Below are positions 10,298 to 19,230 of a stretch of 64,000 nucleotides of DNA, piece by piece. This DNA comes from Candidatus Bandiella numerosa (GTDB lineage: Bacteria; Pseudomonadota; Alphaproteobacteria; Rickettsiales; Midichloriaceae). Every line of letters begins with the position of its first letter. Position 1 is the first letter of the stretch. Both the position numbers and the translations under genes were made by a program. The notes under the pieces are model-generated. The model did no database searches. It was not told the origin of the DNA and saw only the letters and a program-made list of their open reading frames with translations. The stretch is from NCBI RefSeq assembly GCF_029981845.1, contig NZ_CP104164.1:682001-746000 (forward strand), read 5' to 3'.

Positions 10298-13056
10298 TGA
10301 CTAAAGGAAAAATGAAAATATTTTTTAAATTTTTATTATTTTTACTTTTAATGCATAGTGTCACCTTTGCTGATATAGCTAATGCTGATGATTGCACTGG
10401 TATTGCTGATAATTATCAGGGTAGTTGTTACATGGCGTATGATTTTGGATTTTCGGCAGGAACAATGATTATTAAATCTAATTGTGGGTGCAAGGATTTA
10501 AATTCAAAAGATCCAAAATGTGGGGAATGTCAGTGGCAAAAATTTGATCCAGAATTTTTTACTAAAGGAAACACTAGTTTAGAAAGTGATGCAAATAATA
10601 TAGCGATAACCGTAGAAGGTGGTTGGAAGCCATGGGGTGATTTAGAAATTGATGGAAAATATTGTCCATTTAACACGTGTGGTGAAAGTGTTGGGGGAGG
10701 TTGTTTTCCGGATGGAAAAGAGATAGATAAGGGGAATAAACAGGAGAACTTACCTTGCTGTATAAAAGATGGATATGGTATATATGGTTTAATTGCATTA
10801 AATGGCACTGATCCTAATGCTGCACAAGTATTGGGTAGTGATTATTTTAGAACTTTTAGAGTAGGGCCATTAAAAGAAACGCAATACAACCCCAGCACCT
10901 CTAGTGGAGATTCTTCTGATAATGTTACAATAAAAACGTATGTAGTAGATCATGTTGAAAGATGGGATGGAGCAAGTAAATCATTTATTCAGGAGCCGAT
11001 TCCAAGTGGCGGAGTAATATATTTTAAAGTAGAAGATTCATATTATAGAGATAACGTTGGATCTTATAAGATTAGGATTGATAATGGAGCTTTTATCAAA
11101 AAAGTAGGCTTTGTTGAAGAGTTGATTGATTTTTTTAAAGACACATTTACAAAAGTATCGGACATTATATATCAGAATATAGTTAAAGACTCTAGTTTTA
11201 GGACAATACTAAGGATATTGCTTGTGTTGTTTGTGATATTTACAGTAATATTTTTTATGCTTGGTTTAATTGAAATTAATCAAACAGAGCTAATTATAAG
11301 ATTGTTTAAAATTGGCGTTATATCTACTGTTATTTCTGATCCAACCTTAAATGCTATACCTGATTTATTTAGAGGATTGATAAGCGCCACCATAGACATA
11401 TCTACAATAATTATGCAGTCATCAATGTTTGACCCTGTTACTAACAGACCATTATTACCTTTTCCGGAATTAAATACTGTTTTTTCTGCATATGATGATG
11501 TTATTGAAATGGTAATATCAAAAGCCTTTAATGTTAAAATATGGGGTATATTATTTACGAGCAAATTCTATTTAATAATTGGTATATATATCTGTGTTAT
11601 TTTGATGTTTATGGGAATGTGGAGATCGTTGGTGCAATACATAATGAGCTTTTTCTTATTAGCATTGTTGATTATTTTGTTACCGATTTTTATAGTAACT
11701 ATCTTATTTAAACAAACCATTCATTTCTTTGATCATTGGATAGAACAATTTATATCTTCATGTGTGATGATGATAGTTGTAACAGCAACAGTTGCATTGA
11801 TGTTAAGCTTAATAATTACACAATTACAAAACTTATTGTACTATTCAGTTTGTTGGGAAACTATATTCAGTTGGGAGCCACTCGGTATTACTATTATTGA
11901 TTTTAAATTTTGGAAAGCAAGCAATGATAGTGAATTTTCTAATGCTGTAACGCCGCTTAAGTTTTTTTATGTCTTAATTTCTTCTGTGTTATTTAGAGTA
12001 TATATGGATTTTGTGCCTGAGCTTGTTGATGCTTTGGGTGGTGTCGATAAAAAACCTCTAAAAGGTATGTATGAAGGCACAATGGCAGCATTTGATGGAT
12101 TTGTTAAGGATGAAATATATGGTTCGAAGGCTTATAAATTGTTAGATAAAAAAGTATTGTCACCTATACAGCAAAGGATGGGATTGATGCATTATGTTGA
12201 TAGAGCATCACATATAACTTTAGGTACTGAGAAAGATAGTGTAATTAAGGGAGCAAAGGGAGTAGTTGAGAAGGCAGCTGGAGTTACTGCAATGTGGAGT
12301 GCTTTTACTGGTGATATTAATAGTGATCTTGGAGTATATGACATTAAAAAAGAGCAACAAAAAGTTGCAGAAGGATTAAAGGATCTTAAAAGTAAAGTAG
12401 GGGACTTTTCTAAAAAATTTGCTGAATTGAGAAAATCACTCAAAAAAGGTGATGAGCAGAAAAATAGAGACTTAATGCAAAAAATGTTATCAGGGGATAA
12501 GAAAATTTTGGATAAGAGTGTAGAAAGATTAGATAAGACATATGAGCAATTGAAAGGAGAAAAAGGAAAAATCTTAAATGCAAAAGAATTGCTTGAAAAT
12601 AAGCTCGATGCCTTGGAGAATAAGCAAGGTCAATTAGATCAAGGTCGTAAAGATCTAACTGTAGAAAGGCAAAGGTTAGATGATATTCAAAGAAATGATA
12701 CAGAGTTAATGCAATTAAAGGGACAGCGTGATCCGTTAGATATAAATAAAGTAGAAGAAAGATATCAACAGTTACTTCAAGAAAGGTTTGGCGATCAGGA
12801 AAGGAGTATAGCACAAAAACAACAGCAATTAGAAAGAGATGCGTCATCTCTTGAGCAAGAAAGGCAGAATTTTGCACAGCAATTTACTAAGCATCAGCAA
12901 AACGCTGAAACATATAACGAAAATCTGCAAAAATTTGAAGGTGAAAGAAATTTAGTGCAACAACAATATCAATTATATGAGGAGCAACAAAGAGTTCTTA
13001 ATGGTGGCGTAAGTAAATACGAAATTGAAGATGGATTAGTAAATACTAAGGAATAA
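10294..13056 (+). CDS. virB6: VirB6-family protein with long coiled-coil tail (third of three; ends at an in-frame TAA)
   Basis: 920-residue VirB6 paralogue: signal peptide (about 7-27), cysteine-containing extracytoplasmic region (28-270, e.g. CGCKDLNSKDPKCGEC), VirB6 core membrane spans from about 300 to 580, and then a 300-residue charged tail dominated by Gln/Glu/Lys heptads that should form a coiled coil in the cytoplasm. The frame stops at TAA 13054-13056, and the next codon is ATG in the same frame, followed by 210 further codons of the same coiled-coil composition. The gene was probably once 10294..13689. It overlaps its upstream neighbour by 4 bp. The tail may be a host-facing or scaffold extension; that is inference. 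Confidence 0.88.
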   Translation: MMTKGKMKIFFKFLLFLLLMHSVTFADIANADDCTGIADNYQGSCYMAYDFGFSAGTMIIKSNCGCKDLNSKDPKCGECQWQKFDPEFFTKGNTSLESDANNIAITVEGGWKPWGDLEIDGKYCPFNTCGESVGGGCFPDGKEIDKGNKQENLPCCIKDGYGIYGLIALNGTDPNAAQVLGSDYFRTFRVGPLKETQYNPSTSSGDSSDNVTIKTYVVDHVERWDGASKSFIQEPIPSGGVIYFKVEDSYYRDNVGSYKIRIDNGAFIKKVGFVEELIDFFKDTFTKVSDIIYQNIVKDSSFRTILRILLVLFVIFTVIFFMLGLIEINQTELIIRLFKIGVISTVISDPTLNAIPDLFRGLISATIDISTIIMQSSMFDPVTNRPLLPFPELNTVFSAYDDVIEMVISKAFNVKIWGILFTSKFYLIIGIYICVILMFMGMWRSLVQYIMSFFLLALLIILLPIFIVTILFKQTIHFFDHWIEQFISSCVMMIVVTATVALMLSLIITQLQNLLYYSVCWETIFSWEPLGITIIDFKFWKASNDSEFSNAVTPLKFFYVLISSVLFRVYMDFVPELVDALGGVDKKPLKGMYEGTMAAFDGFVKDEIYGSKAYKLLDKKVLSPIQQRMGLMHYVDRASHITLGTEKDSVIKGAKGVVEKAAGVTAMWSAFTGDINSDLGVYDIKKEQQKVAEGLKDLKSKVGDFSKKFAELRKSLKKGDEQKNRDLMQKMLSGDKKILDKSVERLDKTYEQLKGEKGKILNAKELLENKLDALENKQGQLDQGRKDLTVERQRLDDIQRNDTELMQLKGQRDPLDINKVEERYQQLLQERFGDQERSIAQKQQQLERDASSLEQERQNFAQQFTKHQQNAETYNENLQKFEGERNLVQQQYQLYEEQQRVLNGGVSKYEIEDGLVNTKE

Positions 13057-13689
13057 ATGAACCAAACGGTTGGGTTATTTGAAAAAAGACAAGAGGAGCT
13101 TTCTAGTTCTCAAACTCAATTAGCAGAACAGTTAAGACAATTAGATGATCTAAATAAAGAATTGGAGCAACAAAGACAATTAGCAGAGCAACTTGCTAAA
13201 GAAGTGCAAAAAAATAAGAGTGAGGTCACAGATGAGACAGAAGCTCCGCAATTAAAACTTAATCAGGCCTTAGAGAATAGATATCAAGAGCAACAAAGTA
13301 ATGTTGAGCAGTTACAAGCTCAGATTGACGAAGGAAGGGAGGCCTATAATCGAAATTTTGAAACTCAAGTTCAGGAGTATAATAAATATTCAGAGGATAT
13401 GGCAAGAGCTAAAGAGGAGGTAAGTAATACTCAATACATGTATGACCTGCAAAAATCTGAGCTAGATGCGTATAAGGGTTCTGTTCAAGATAAGTGGGGT
13501 AGTGAAGGTTTGTATCTAGAGCCACAACAGCAAGCTCTTGGAGAAGTCCAAGTGCAAGATCAGCATCTTGAAACTGCAATGGAGAAGATAATGAAAATTC
13601 AGGAGGAAGCTGAAAGATATCAAGAAAAGATAGATCATATGAAAAAATTAGAAGAAGAAATTTTTGAAGAAATGAGAAGGATAAAATAG
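13057..13689 (+). CDS. Coiled-coil protein; in-frame continuation of the third VirB6
   Basis: 210 codons beginning immediately after the stop of the preceding virB6 and in its reading frame. The product is almost wholly heptad-patterned and rich in Gln, Glu and Leu (e.g. QLAEQLRQLDDLNKELEQQ near 21-39), indistinguishable in composition from the end of the previous protein. AAGGA at 13048-13052 lies 4 bp before its ATG, so translational restart (TAAATG) is feasible and the piece could be made as a separate soluble protein. Alternatively it is a C-terminal fragment cut off by a single nonsense mutation. No membrane segment or signal peptide. Confidence 0.65.
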   Translation: MNQTVGLFEKRQEELSSSQTQLAEQLRQLDDLNKELEQQRQLAEQLAKEVQKNKSEVTDETEAPQLKLNQALENRYQEQQSNVEQLQAQIDEGREAYNRNFETQVQEYNKYSEDMARAKEEVSNTQYMYDLQKSELDAYKGSVQDKWGSEGLYLEPQQQALGEVQVQDQHLETAMEKIMKIQEEAERYQEKIDHMKKLEEEIFEEMRRIK

Positions 13690-13715
13690 AGAATGATTTA
13701 TTTTTATTAAATTAC

Positions 13716-13744
13716 TTGCAAGAACTCGTAATGTTCATTATAAA
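13716..13744 (+). promoter_or_regulatory. Putative sigma70 promoter before hflK
   Basis: TTGCAA (13716-13721) and TATAAA (13739-13744) with a 17 bp spacer, in the 96 bp gap between the virB6 block and hflK. It is the best promoter-like match in the gap, and would start a new transcript for hflKC and perhaps the genes behind them. Confidence 0.45.
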
Positions 13745-13785
13745 TTTATAACGTTATAATTTTGTATTAATATTCAATTAAAGTC

Positions 13786-14889
13786 ATGATAGATAATCCT
13801 TGGGGTAGTAATTTGGATAATAAAAATTCTGAAAATGAAGATAATAATACAAAAGAGTCACTAAAAAAGACTCAAGAAAAGATCATAGGTTATATTAATT
13901 TTAACAATAAAAAGAAAGGTAGTCATTTTGGAATGATATATGTGGCTTTAGTATTGTTAGCATTAATATGGCTCTCAACAGGATTTTTTACTGTAGATAC
14001 GGATGAGGAGGGGATAATAATGAGATTCGGTAAATATAGTAGAGAGGTAAAGCCTGGTCTAAATTATAAATTACCAAGTCCTATTGAAACGGTTGAAAAA
14101 GTAAGTGTAACTAGGATTAAAAAGGATATTATTGGCAAAATTACTGATCCAATTGGAGTTTCCAAGACTAATTATTTAGGCGTAGATGATTCGAAGCAAA
14201 ATGAAAATGATTTAAGTTATCCTAAAGAAAGTCAGATGCTGACTGGAGATGAAAACATAATTGATATGCATTTTTATGTACAGTGGAAGATTATGAATGC
14301 AAAAAATTATTTATTCAATATAAAGGATGGCACAAGTGAGAATATTGTTAAAAGTGCTGCTGAAAGTGTAATGAGGCAGGTAATTAGTGAGGTAACGCTA
14401 TCAGAAGCATTATCTGAAAAAAGGCTGCTAATTGAGCAGGATGTTAAAAATGGATTGCAAAAGATAATGGATTCATATGGTTCTGGGATTGAAATTGTTA
14501 GTGTGGGGATTTTATATAGTTATGTTGGGCCAGAAGTAAGGGATGCATACCGTGATGTACAATCAGCAAAGGCTGATAGAGAAAGATTTATCAATCAAGC
14601 GCAAGCCTATAGGAATGAGATTATACCAAAAGCTAAAGGTGAGGGTGCTACATTGGTTGAAAAAGCCCTAGCATATAAAGAATCTACCATATCTAAGGCT
14701 TATGGTGAGGCAACTAAGTTTAATGAAATTTTCAAAGCTTACTCGGTTGATAAAGACATTACGAAAAAAAGAATGTATTTAGATACAATGGAAAAAGTTT
14801 ATCAAGATACTAATAAAATTATTATTGATAAAGATATATCCAAAGGTATATTGCCATTTTTACCGCTTAATAAGATGGATAACAAATAA
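13786..14889 (+). CDS. hflK: FtsH modulator HflK (SPFH/prohibitin family)
   Basis: Membrane-anchored SPFH protein that with HflC forms the large periplasmic HflKC assembly around the FtsH protease. 367 residues: an acidic, Asn-rich cytoplasmic start, one membrane span at about 50-68, then the SPFH domain (about 72-300, opening with DEEGIIMRFGKYSREVKPGLNYKLP-like sequence) and a helical C-terminus. Followed 22 bp later by hflC, the normal partner. Unlike many alphaproteobacteria, no DegP-type protease gene follows the pair; ddl does. ATG start. Confidence 0.94.
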   Translation: MIDNPWGSNLDNKNSENEDNNTKESLKKTQEKIIGYINFNNKKKGSHFGMIYVALVLLALIWLSTGFFTVDTDEEGIIMRFGKYSREVKPGLNYKLPSPIETVEKVSVTRIKKDIIGKITDPIGVSKTNYLGVDDSKQNENDLSYPKESQMLTGDENIIDMHFYVQWKIMNAKNYLFNIKDGTSENIVKSAAESVMRQVISEVTLSEALSEKRLLIEQDVKNGLQKIMDSYGSGIEIVSVGILYSYVGPEVRDAYRDVQSAKADRERFINQAQAYRNEIIPKAKGEGATLVEKALAYKESTISKAYGEATKFNEIFKAYSVDKDITKKRMYLDTMEKVYQDTNKIIIDKDISKGILPFLPLNKMDNK

Positions 14890-14911
14890 TGATAATAAAT
14901 AAAATTGAGGT

Positions 14912-15775
14912 ATGATGAGAAAAGTTCAAAGTGGGTTGCTTATTGCGTTTATAATAATGCTTTTTCTTGTAGCTAATTCAATTTATGTCTTAGATCAAAG
15001 GAAGATAGCAATTATTATACAGTTTGGTGAAGTAATTAATGAGGTAGTAGAGCCTGGATTAAAAGTTAAATTACCACTAGTTCAAGATGTGAAATTTTTT
15101 GACAAGAGGATACAAAATTTAACGTTTAAAATGAGTGAGAACAGTGAGGTTGTTGCCTTTGATCAAAAGACAATGAAGGTGGATGCATATGCAAAATATA
15201 AAATAGTTAATCCAAAAAGTTTTTATGAAGCAGTGCAGGATGATTATAAATTCAGAGTTAGATTAGAATCTATAATTGAATCTGGAATTAGAGAAGTAAT
15301 TGGTAGGGTAAAATTTATTGAAATTTTGGGTTCTAAGAGAAATAAAATCAGAGAAGATGTAATTGATATAGTAAATGAAAACGTCAGAAGTTTTGGAGTT
15401 GATATTGTTGATGTTAGGCTTATTAGGGTCAATTTACCAGATAAAGCTAGAAATGCTGTTTATGAAAGGATGATAACAGAAAGGCAGAAAGAAGCTAAAG
15501 AAATTAGGGCAATAGGACATCAGGAGAGTGAAATTATCAAGGCTAAATCTGACAAAGAGAGGACAATTCTTATTGCAGAAGCGAATAAAGAAGCAGAAAT
15601 TATTAAAGGGCAGGGTGATGCTGAAGCCATTAACATATATGCGCAAGCATATAGTAAGGATAGAGATTTTTATGAATATTACAAATCATTAGACATATAC
15701 AAGAATTTATTTAATGAAAATTCATCTTTAGTACTTTCGTCAGATAATAAATTTTTAAAGTATTTTAATAATTAG
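14912..15775 (+). CDS. hflC: FtsH modulator HflC (SPFH/prohibitin family)
   Basis: Partner of HflK in the HflKC-FtsH complex controlling membrane-protein turnover. 287 residues: N-terminal membrane span (about 7-26), SPFH domain with the HflC-like DQRKIAIIIQFGEVI start near 29, and the Glu/Ala/Lys-rich helical region near 190-245 (KEAKEIRAIGHQESEIIKA). Length and order after hflK match the family. Downstream ddl begins 25 bp later. The start ATGATG has a second ATG one codon in that could serve equally. Confidence 0.94.
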   Translation: MMRKVQSGLLIAFIIMLFLVANSIYVLDQRKIAIIIQFGEVINEVVEPGLKVKLPLVQDVKFFDKRIQNLTFKMSENSEVVAFDQKTMKVDAYAKYKIVNPKSFYEAVQDDYKFRVRLESIIESGIREVIGRVKFIEILGSKRNKIREDVIDIVNENVRSFGVDIVDVRLIRVNLPDKARNAVYERMITERQKEAKEIRAIGHQESEIIKAKSDKERTILIAEANKEAEIIKGQGDAEAINIYAQAYSKDRDFYEYYKSLDIYKNLFNENSSLVLSSDNKFLKYFNN

Positions 15776-15800
15776 TAATTTTTAAAATAATTATAGATAA

Positions 15801-16955
15801 ATGAAAAAATTAAAAATTGGTGTTTTATTTGGTGGTTTGTCCGCTGAGCATGAAGTTTCAATAAAATCAGCAATTTCTATAATTAAAAACCTTAATGTAG
15901 CTAAATATTTTATTATTCCTATATATATTGATACTGATGGTAAGTGGCATTATATAAATTTGAACTCATTAGTAAATGAGTCAGAGATTGACTTAGCTCA
16001 TCATATTACAAAGTGTATAAACCAGATTAAGTGCCAAGAAAATTATAATTATAATTGCATTAAGCCTGTAGATTTCAATGAAATAAATCAATCAGTTGAT
16101 GTGCTTTTCCCTATTATACATGGAAAAACCGGAGAGGATGGTATACTGCAAGGTTTTTTTGAGTTGCTAGATATCCCATATGTGAGCTCAAATATTTTGA
16201 GCTCATCAATTACAATGGATAAGGAATTTACTAAAATGATACTAAAAGGGAGCGGTACCTTGGTTGCACCATATATTAGTATTAAAGAGTATCAGTATGG
16301 CAATGAAGAAAAGAAGAGCAATTTTATTCAATATATCAGTCAAAATTTTTCTTATCCTCTTTTTGTTAAACCTGCAAATGGAGGTTCTAGTATTGGTATT
16401 GAAAAGGTAAAGCAATTTGATGACCTAGTGGGTAGTATTGAAAATGCCTTTAAATATGACAATAAAATTTTAGTTGAACAAGGGATTTTGGGTAAAGAAA
16501 TAGAAGTATCTGTACTCGAAAACATTGATGATTATGACAAACCTATAATCAGTTATCCTGGAGAGTTAATTCCAAAAGATGAGTTTTACAGCTACAAAGC
16601 TAAATATATAATGAAGGATGGTGCAAAATTTCAAATTCCTGCAATATTAGATGATCCTATAGTAAATATTATTAGAGAAAAAGCTGGAGAAATTTTTAAA
16701 ATTTTAGAATGTAATTGTCTTGCAAGGGTAGATTTTTTTCTTGAAACTAAAAGCAATAGATTATTTTTTAGTGAGATAAACACACTTCCTGGATTTACAG
16801 AAATTAGTCTATATCCTAAATTATTAGATCATTATGGAATCAAATATAAAGATTTACTAGACAAATTAATCGCACTATCACTAAAGAAGCATAAACTTAG
16901 TAGGCTAAAAAATAAAAATTCTATTGATATTTTGAGCTCTATCAAATTAAATTAG
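15801..16955 (+). CDS. ddl: D-alanine--D-alanine ligase
   Basis: Joins two D-alanines with ATP to supply the peptidoglycan stem terminus. 384 residues, ATP-grasp fold: N-terminal GGLSAEHEVSIKSA at about 11-24, the ATP-binding KPANGGSSIGI near 190-200, and the Mg-binding NTLPGFTEISLYPKL near 328-342. The catalytic pattern looks intact; length is slightly above the common 310-370 because of insertions around residues 45-85. Together with the DD-carboxypeptidase and the VanX-like dipeptidase elsewhere in the window it indicates that peptidoglycan is made and remodelled. Confidence 0.95.
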   Translation: MKKLKIGVLFGGLSAEHEVSIKSAISIIKNLNVAKYFIIPIYIDTDGKWHYINLNSLVNESEIDLAHHITKCINQIKCQENYNYNCIKPVDFNEINQSVDVLFPIIHGKTGEDGILQGFFELLDIPYVSSNILSSSITMDKEFTKMILKGSGTLVAPYISIKEYQYGNEEKKSNFIQYISQNFSYPLFVKPANGGSSIGIEKVKQFDDLVGSIENAFKYDNKILVEQGILGKEIEVSVLENIDDYDKPIISYPGELIPKDEFYSYKAKYIMKDGAKFQIPAILDDPIVNIIREKAGEIFKILECNCLARVDFFLETKSNRLFFSEINTLPGFTEISLYPKLLDHYGIKYKDLLDKLIALSLKKHKLSRLKNKNSIDILSSIKLN

Positions 16956-16971
16956 AGTAAGGAGTGATTTT

Positions 16972-17727
16972 TTGAACATGCTGGATATCATTAATTATAT
17001 AATAGCGGGATACTTTGGATTAATAATAGGTAATTTTGCAACGTCTTTTTACTTTAGAGTTCCAAGAAACATTCCACTGATGGGTTTTAATTACGCAAAC
17101 CCTATCCCTCCTAGATGTTCAACGTGTAACCATTATTTAAAATTGAAAGAATACATTCCAATTTTTGGATATATTTTTTGTAAAGGTAGGTGTAATCATT
17201 GTAGTTCAAAAATTGATTTTAGTTATTTTATTATTGAAATTCTCTCATTATTTTTGTCTTTATTTTGCTACTATAGCTTTAGCTTCCTTGATTGGTATAT
17301 AATTTTTGTCCTATATGGAATAGTATCTCTAATGATGTCTTTAAACCTTAATTTTAGCCATGAGGTAAATATTAAATTTTTAATATTTAATATTTTTTTA
17401 GCGATAATATATAAAACGCTATTAAATTTAACAGTTTATGATTGGGTTTTTAAAATAGCCATTTGCTCAATTTTTTATACATTGTATATGAATATATCCA
17501 ATAGAAATAGTTTAGGTGGTATAAATCTGGAATTGTTGAAAATTTTTTCGGTGGCATTCTTTTGGTTTGATTTGAATTTGATGATATCATATGCTCTACT
17601 GATGATATTAATCTATTTTATGTATGTTAAATTCAATATGAAATTTGCTAAATATCTATATTCTAGTAGTTATGTATTAATATTCTTTATGACAATAATT
17701 AATCATTTGATAACGTCGCAATGGTAG
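16972..17727 (+). CDS. A24 prepilin peptidase-like membrane protein, catalytic aspartates apparently lost
   Basis: Resembles type IV prepilin peptidase/methyltransferase (PilD). The cytoplasmic N-terminal zinc domain is recognisable: after PPRCSTCNHYLKLKEYIPI there is a second pair in GRCNHC (about residues 44-82), giving the four-cysteine pattern. About seven membrane segments follow. In active enzymes one Asp lies before the I/LPD element of the first half and one in a GxGD motif; here the corresponding places read SLNLNFSHEVN and LGGINLELLK, with Asn instead of Asp. So proteolytic activity is doubtful. A TTG start at 16972 is chosen because TAAGGAG lies 7 bp before it; ATG 16978 is the alternative. 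Overlaps virB8 by 7 bp. Confidence 0.7.
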   Translation: MNMLDIINYIIAGYFGLIIGNFATSFYFRVPRNIPLMGFNYANPIPPRCSTCNHYLKLKEYIPIFGYIFCKGRCNHCSSKIDFSYFIIEILSLFLSLFCYYSFSFLDWYIIFVLYGIVSLMMSLNLNFSHEVNIKFLIFNIFLAIIYKTLLNLTVYDWVFKIAICSIFYTLYMNISNRNSLGGINLELLKIFSVAFFWFDLNLMISYALLMILIYFMYVKFNMKFAKYLYSSSYVLIFFMTIINHLITSQW

Positions 17728-18422
17728 AGTATACAAGCAATAAAGCAAGTGTGGTGGTATTAAATAAAGATTATTATGATAAGGCACTGAATTGGTTTTT
17801 CTTTAAATATGTAAATATTAATATTTATGTAAGATATACGTTAATAGTTGCTGTAATATTAAGCATAGCTACTTTGATGATTTATAAGACAGCTACTTTT
17901 AATATGGATGTTAGGAGGTATCCATTTCCAATATATTTTGACAATGAGGTGGAGTATTACCCAAAAATTCAAAGTACAGGGATAAAAAATGAAAATATCA
18001 ATTTATCAATAGCGAGATATCTGATAATAAATTACATAAAGACAAGAGAAGAATTTGATTCTAATAGTCTGGATTCTGGCAAATTAAATGAGAGGCTAAA
18101 TTACATAAATAATATTTCATCTCTTATAGTGTTTCAGGAATATTTTAAATTTATTAATATTGATGATAATCCAGAAAGTCCATTGTTGAAATATAGATAT
18201 AAAAATAGTAGGATAATCGAGATTAGTAATGTAGAATTTTTGAAAAAAGTTACTGTACCTTCATATGCAAAAGTATCTTACAGAATTCGCTCATTAATTA
18301 ATGGTAAAGAGGCGATTGAAGAAAAGGTAGCTGAAATTAATTTTTTCATGTCGGAAATTAATAAAAAATTTATGGATTCAAAGAAAAGTATAAATTTTTT
18401 GATAACTAGTTATAAAGATTGA
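17721..18422 (+). CDS. virB8: Type IV secretion system protein VirB8
   Basis: Bitopic inner-membrane assembly factor of the VirB channel. 233 residues: short cytoplasmic start, one membrane span at about 38-58, then the periplasmic NTF2-like VirB8 domain (about 75-233) with the family-like ARYLIINYIKTREEF near 94-108 and SYRIRSL toward the end. Start overlaps the peptidase-like gene; virB9 follows after 16 bp. The pair is far from a virB10-virB11-virD4 set, at least within the window, resembling the second, detached virB8-virB9 copy known in Rickettsia. Confidence 0.88.
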   Translation: MVEYTSNKASVVVLNKDYYDKALNWFFFKYVNINIYVRYTLIVAVILSIATLMIYKTATFNMDVRRYPFPIYFDNEVEYYPKIQSTGIKNENINLSIARYLIINYIKTREEFDSNSLDSGKLNERLNYINNISSLIVFQEYFKFINIDDNPESPLLKYRYKNSRIIEISNVEFLKKVTVPSYAKVSYRIRSLINGKEAIEEKVAEINFFMSEINKKFMDSKKSINFLITSYKD

Positions 18423-18438
18423 TACGTTTAATAATTTT

Positions 18439-19209
18439 ATGAAAAATAAATACTTAAGAAGTCTTTTTGTTTTCCTGTTGTTTTTAAATATTAGTATTTA
18501 TAGTAATGCAACTGTGATGCCTAGATCAATGGGAGGGGAGGATAGGATCAAAATAATTAACTACGTACCAAACGCGGTTTTTAGGTATATTGGTCATTAT
18601 TATTATCAAACCATTATAGAGTTTTCTCTTGATGAGGAAATTCAGACTATAACTATGGGCACCCCTACTCCTTGGCAAATTATTCCTGCTGGAAATAGAA
18701 TTTTTCTTAAACCGATTGAAGATGATGCAACTACAAATATGACTGTAATTACAAATAAAAGAATGTATTTTTTTGAAATGCATGCCAAGAATGCAGACAG
18801 TATAAATGATCCTGATTTGGCATTTATTATAAAATTTGTATATCCTAGTGAGACGAATTATTCCTCAATAAAAAATGTAGAAAGTAACAGTGGACCTGAT
18901 TTAACGAAGCCAGAGTTATATAATTTTGAGTATAAGATTAGTGGTAGTGCGGTGAACATTGAACCAACCCAAATCTTTGATGATGGCAGATTTACGTATC
19001 TGAAATTCAGGGAGATAAATGCGGAATTGCCTGCTGTATTTTTTGTGAATAATGATGGGAGTGAAGCTCTTGTAAATTACAGAGTTGAAAAAGGATATAT
19101 TGTAATAGAAAGGGTGGCAAGTAGATATACATTAAGGCATGGCAATGATGTAATATGTGTTTTCAATGAAAAGCCATTACTTCGTAATAATAGTAGTATA
19201 AAAAAATAG
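18439..19209 (+). CDS. virB9: Type IV secretion system protein VirB9
   Basis: Periplasmic/outer-membrane-complex subunit that forms the core ring with VirB7 and VirB10. 256 residues: signal peptide (about 6-24), N-terminal domain with GEDRIKIINYVPNAVFRYIG and GTPTPWQIIPAGNRIFLKP (about 34-94), and a C-terminal beta domain (about 160-250) containing FDDGRFTYLKF and PAVFFVNNDGSEALVNYR that pair with VirB10 in the family. Both domains appear complete, so it is not a truncated copy. Its neighbour virB8 is in the same operon; ftsK follows 21 bp on. Confidence 0.9.
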   Translation: MKNKYLRSLFVFLLFLNISIYSNATVMPRSMGGEDRIKIINYVPNAVFRYIGHYYYQTIIEFSLDEEIQTITMGTPTPWQIIPAGNRIFLKPIEDDATTNMTVITNKRMYFFEMHAKNADSINDPDLAFIIKFVYPSETNYSSIKNVESNSGPDLTKPELYNFEYKISGSAVNIEPTQIFDDGRFTYLKFREINAELPAVFFVNNDGSEALVNYRVEKGYIVIERVASRYTLRHGNDVICVFNEKPLLRNNSSIKK

Positions 19210-19230
19210 TTTCTGCGCATATTTATTTAG

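Noticed and set aside
12440..12877. 145-codon open frame on the minus strand
   Set aside because: It is antisense to the coiled-coil tail of the third VirB6; its His/Leu/Phe-rich composition is what the reverse of Gln/Glu/Lys codons gives.
12100..13689. Tandem protein repeats in the coiled-coil tail
   Set aside because: Sequence is repetitive in composition only; no fixed-length repeated unit could be aligned by eye.
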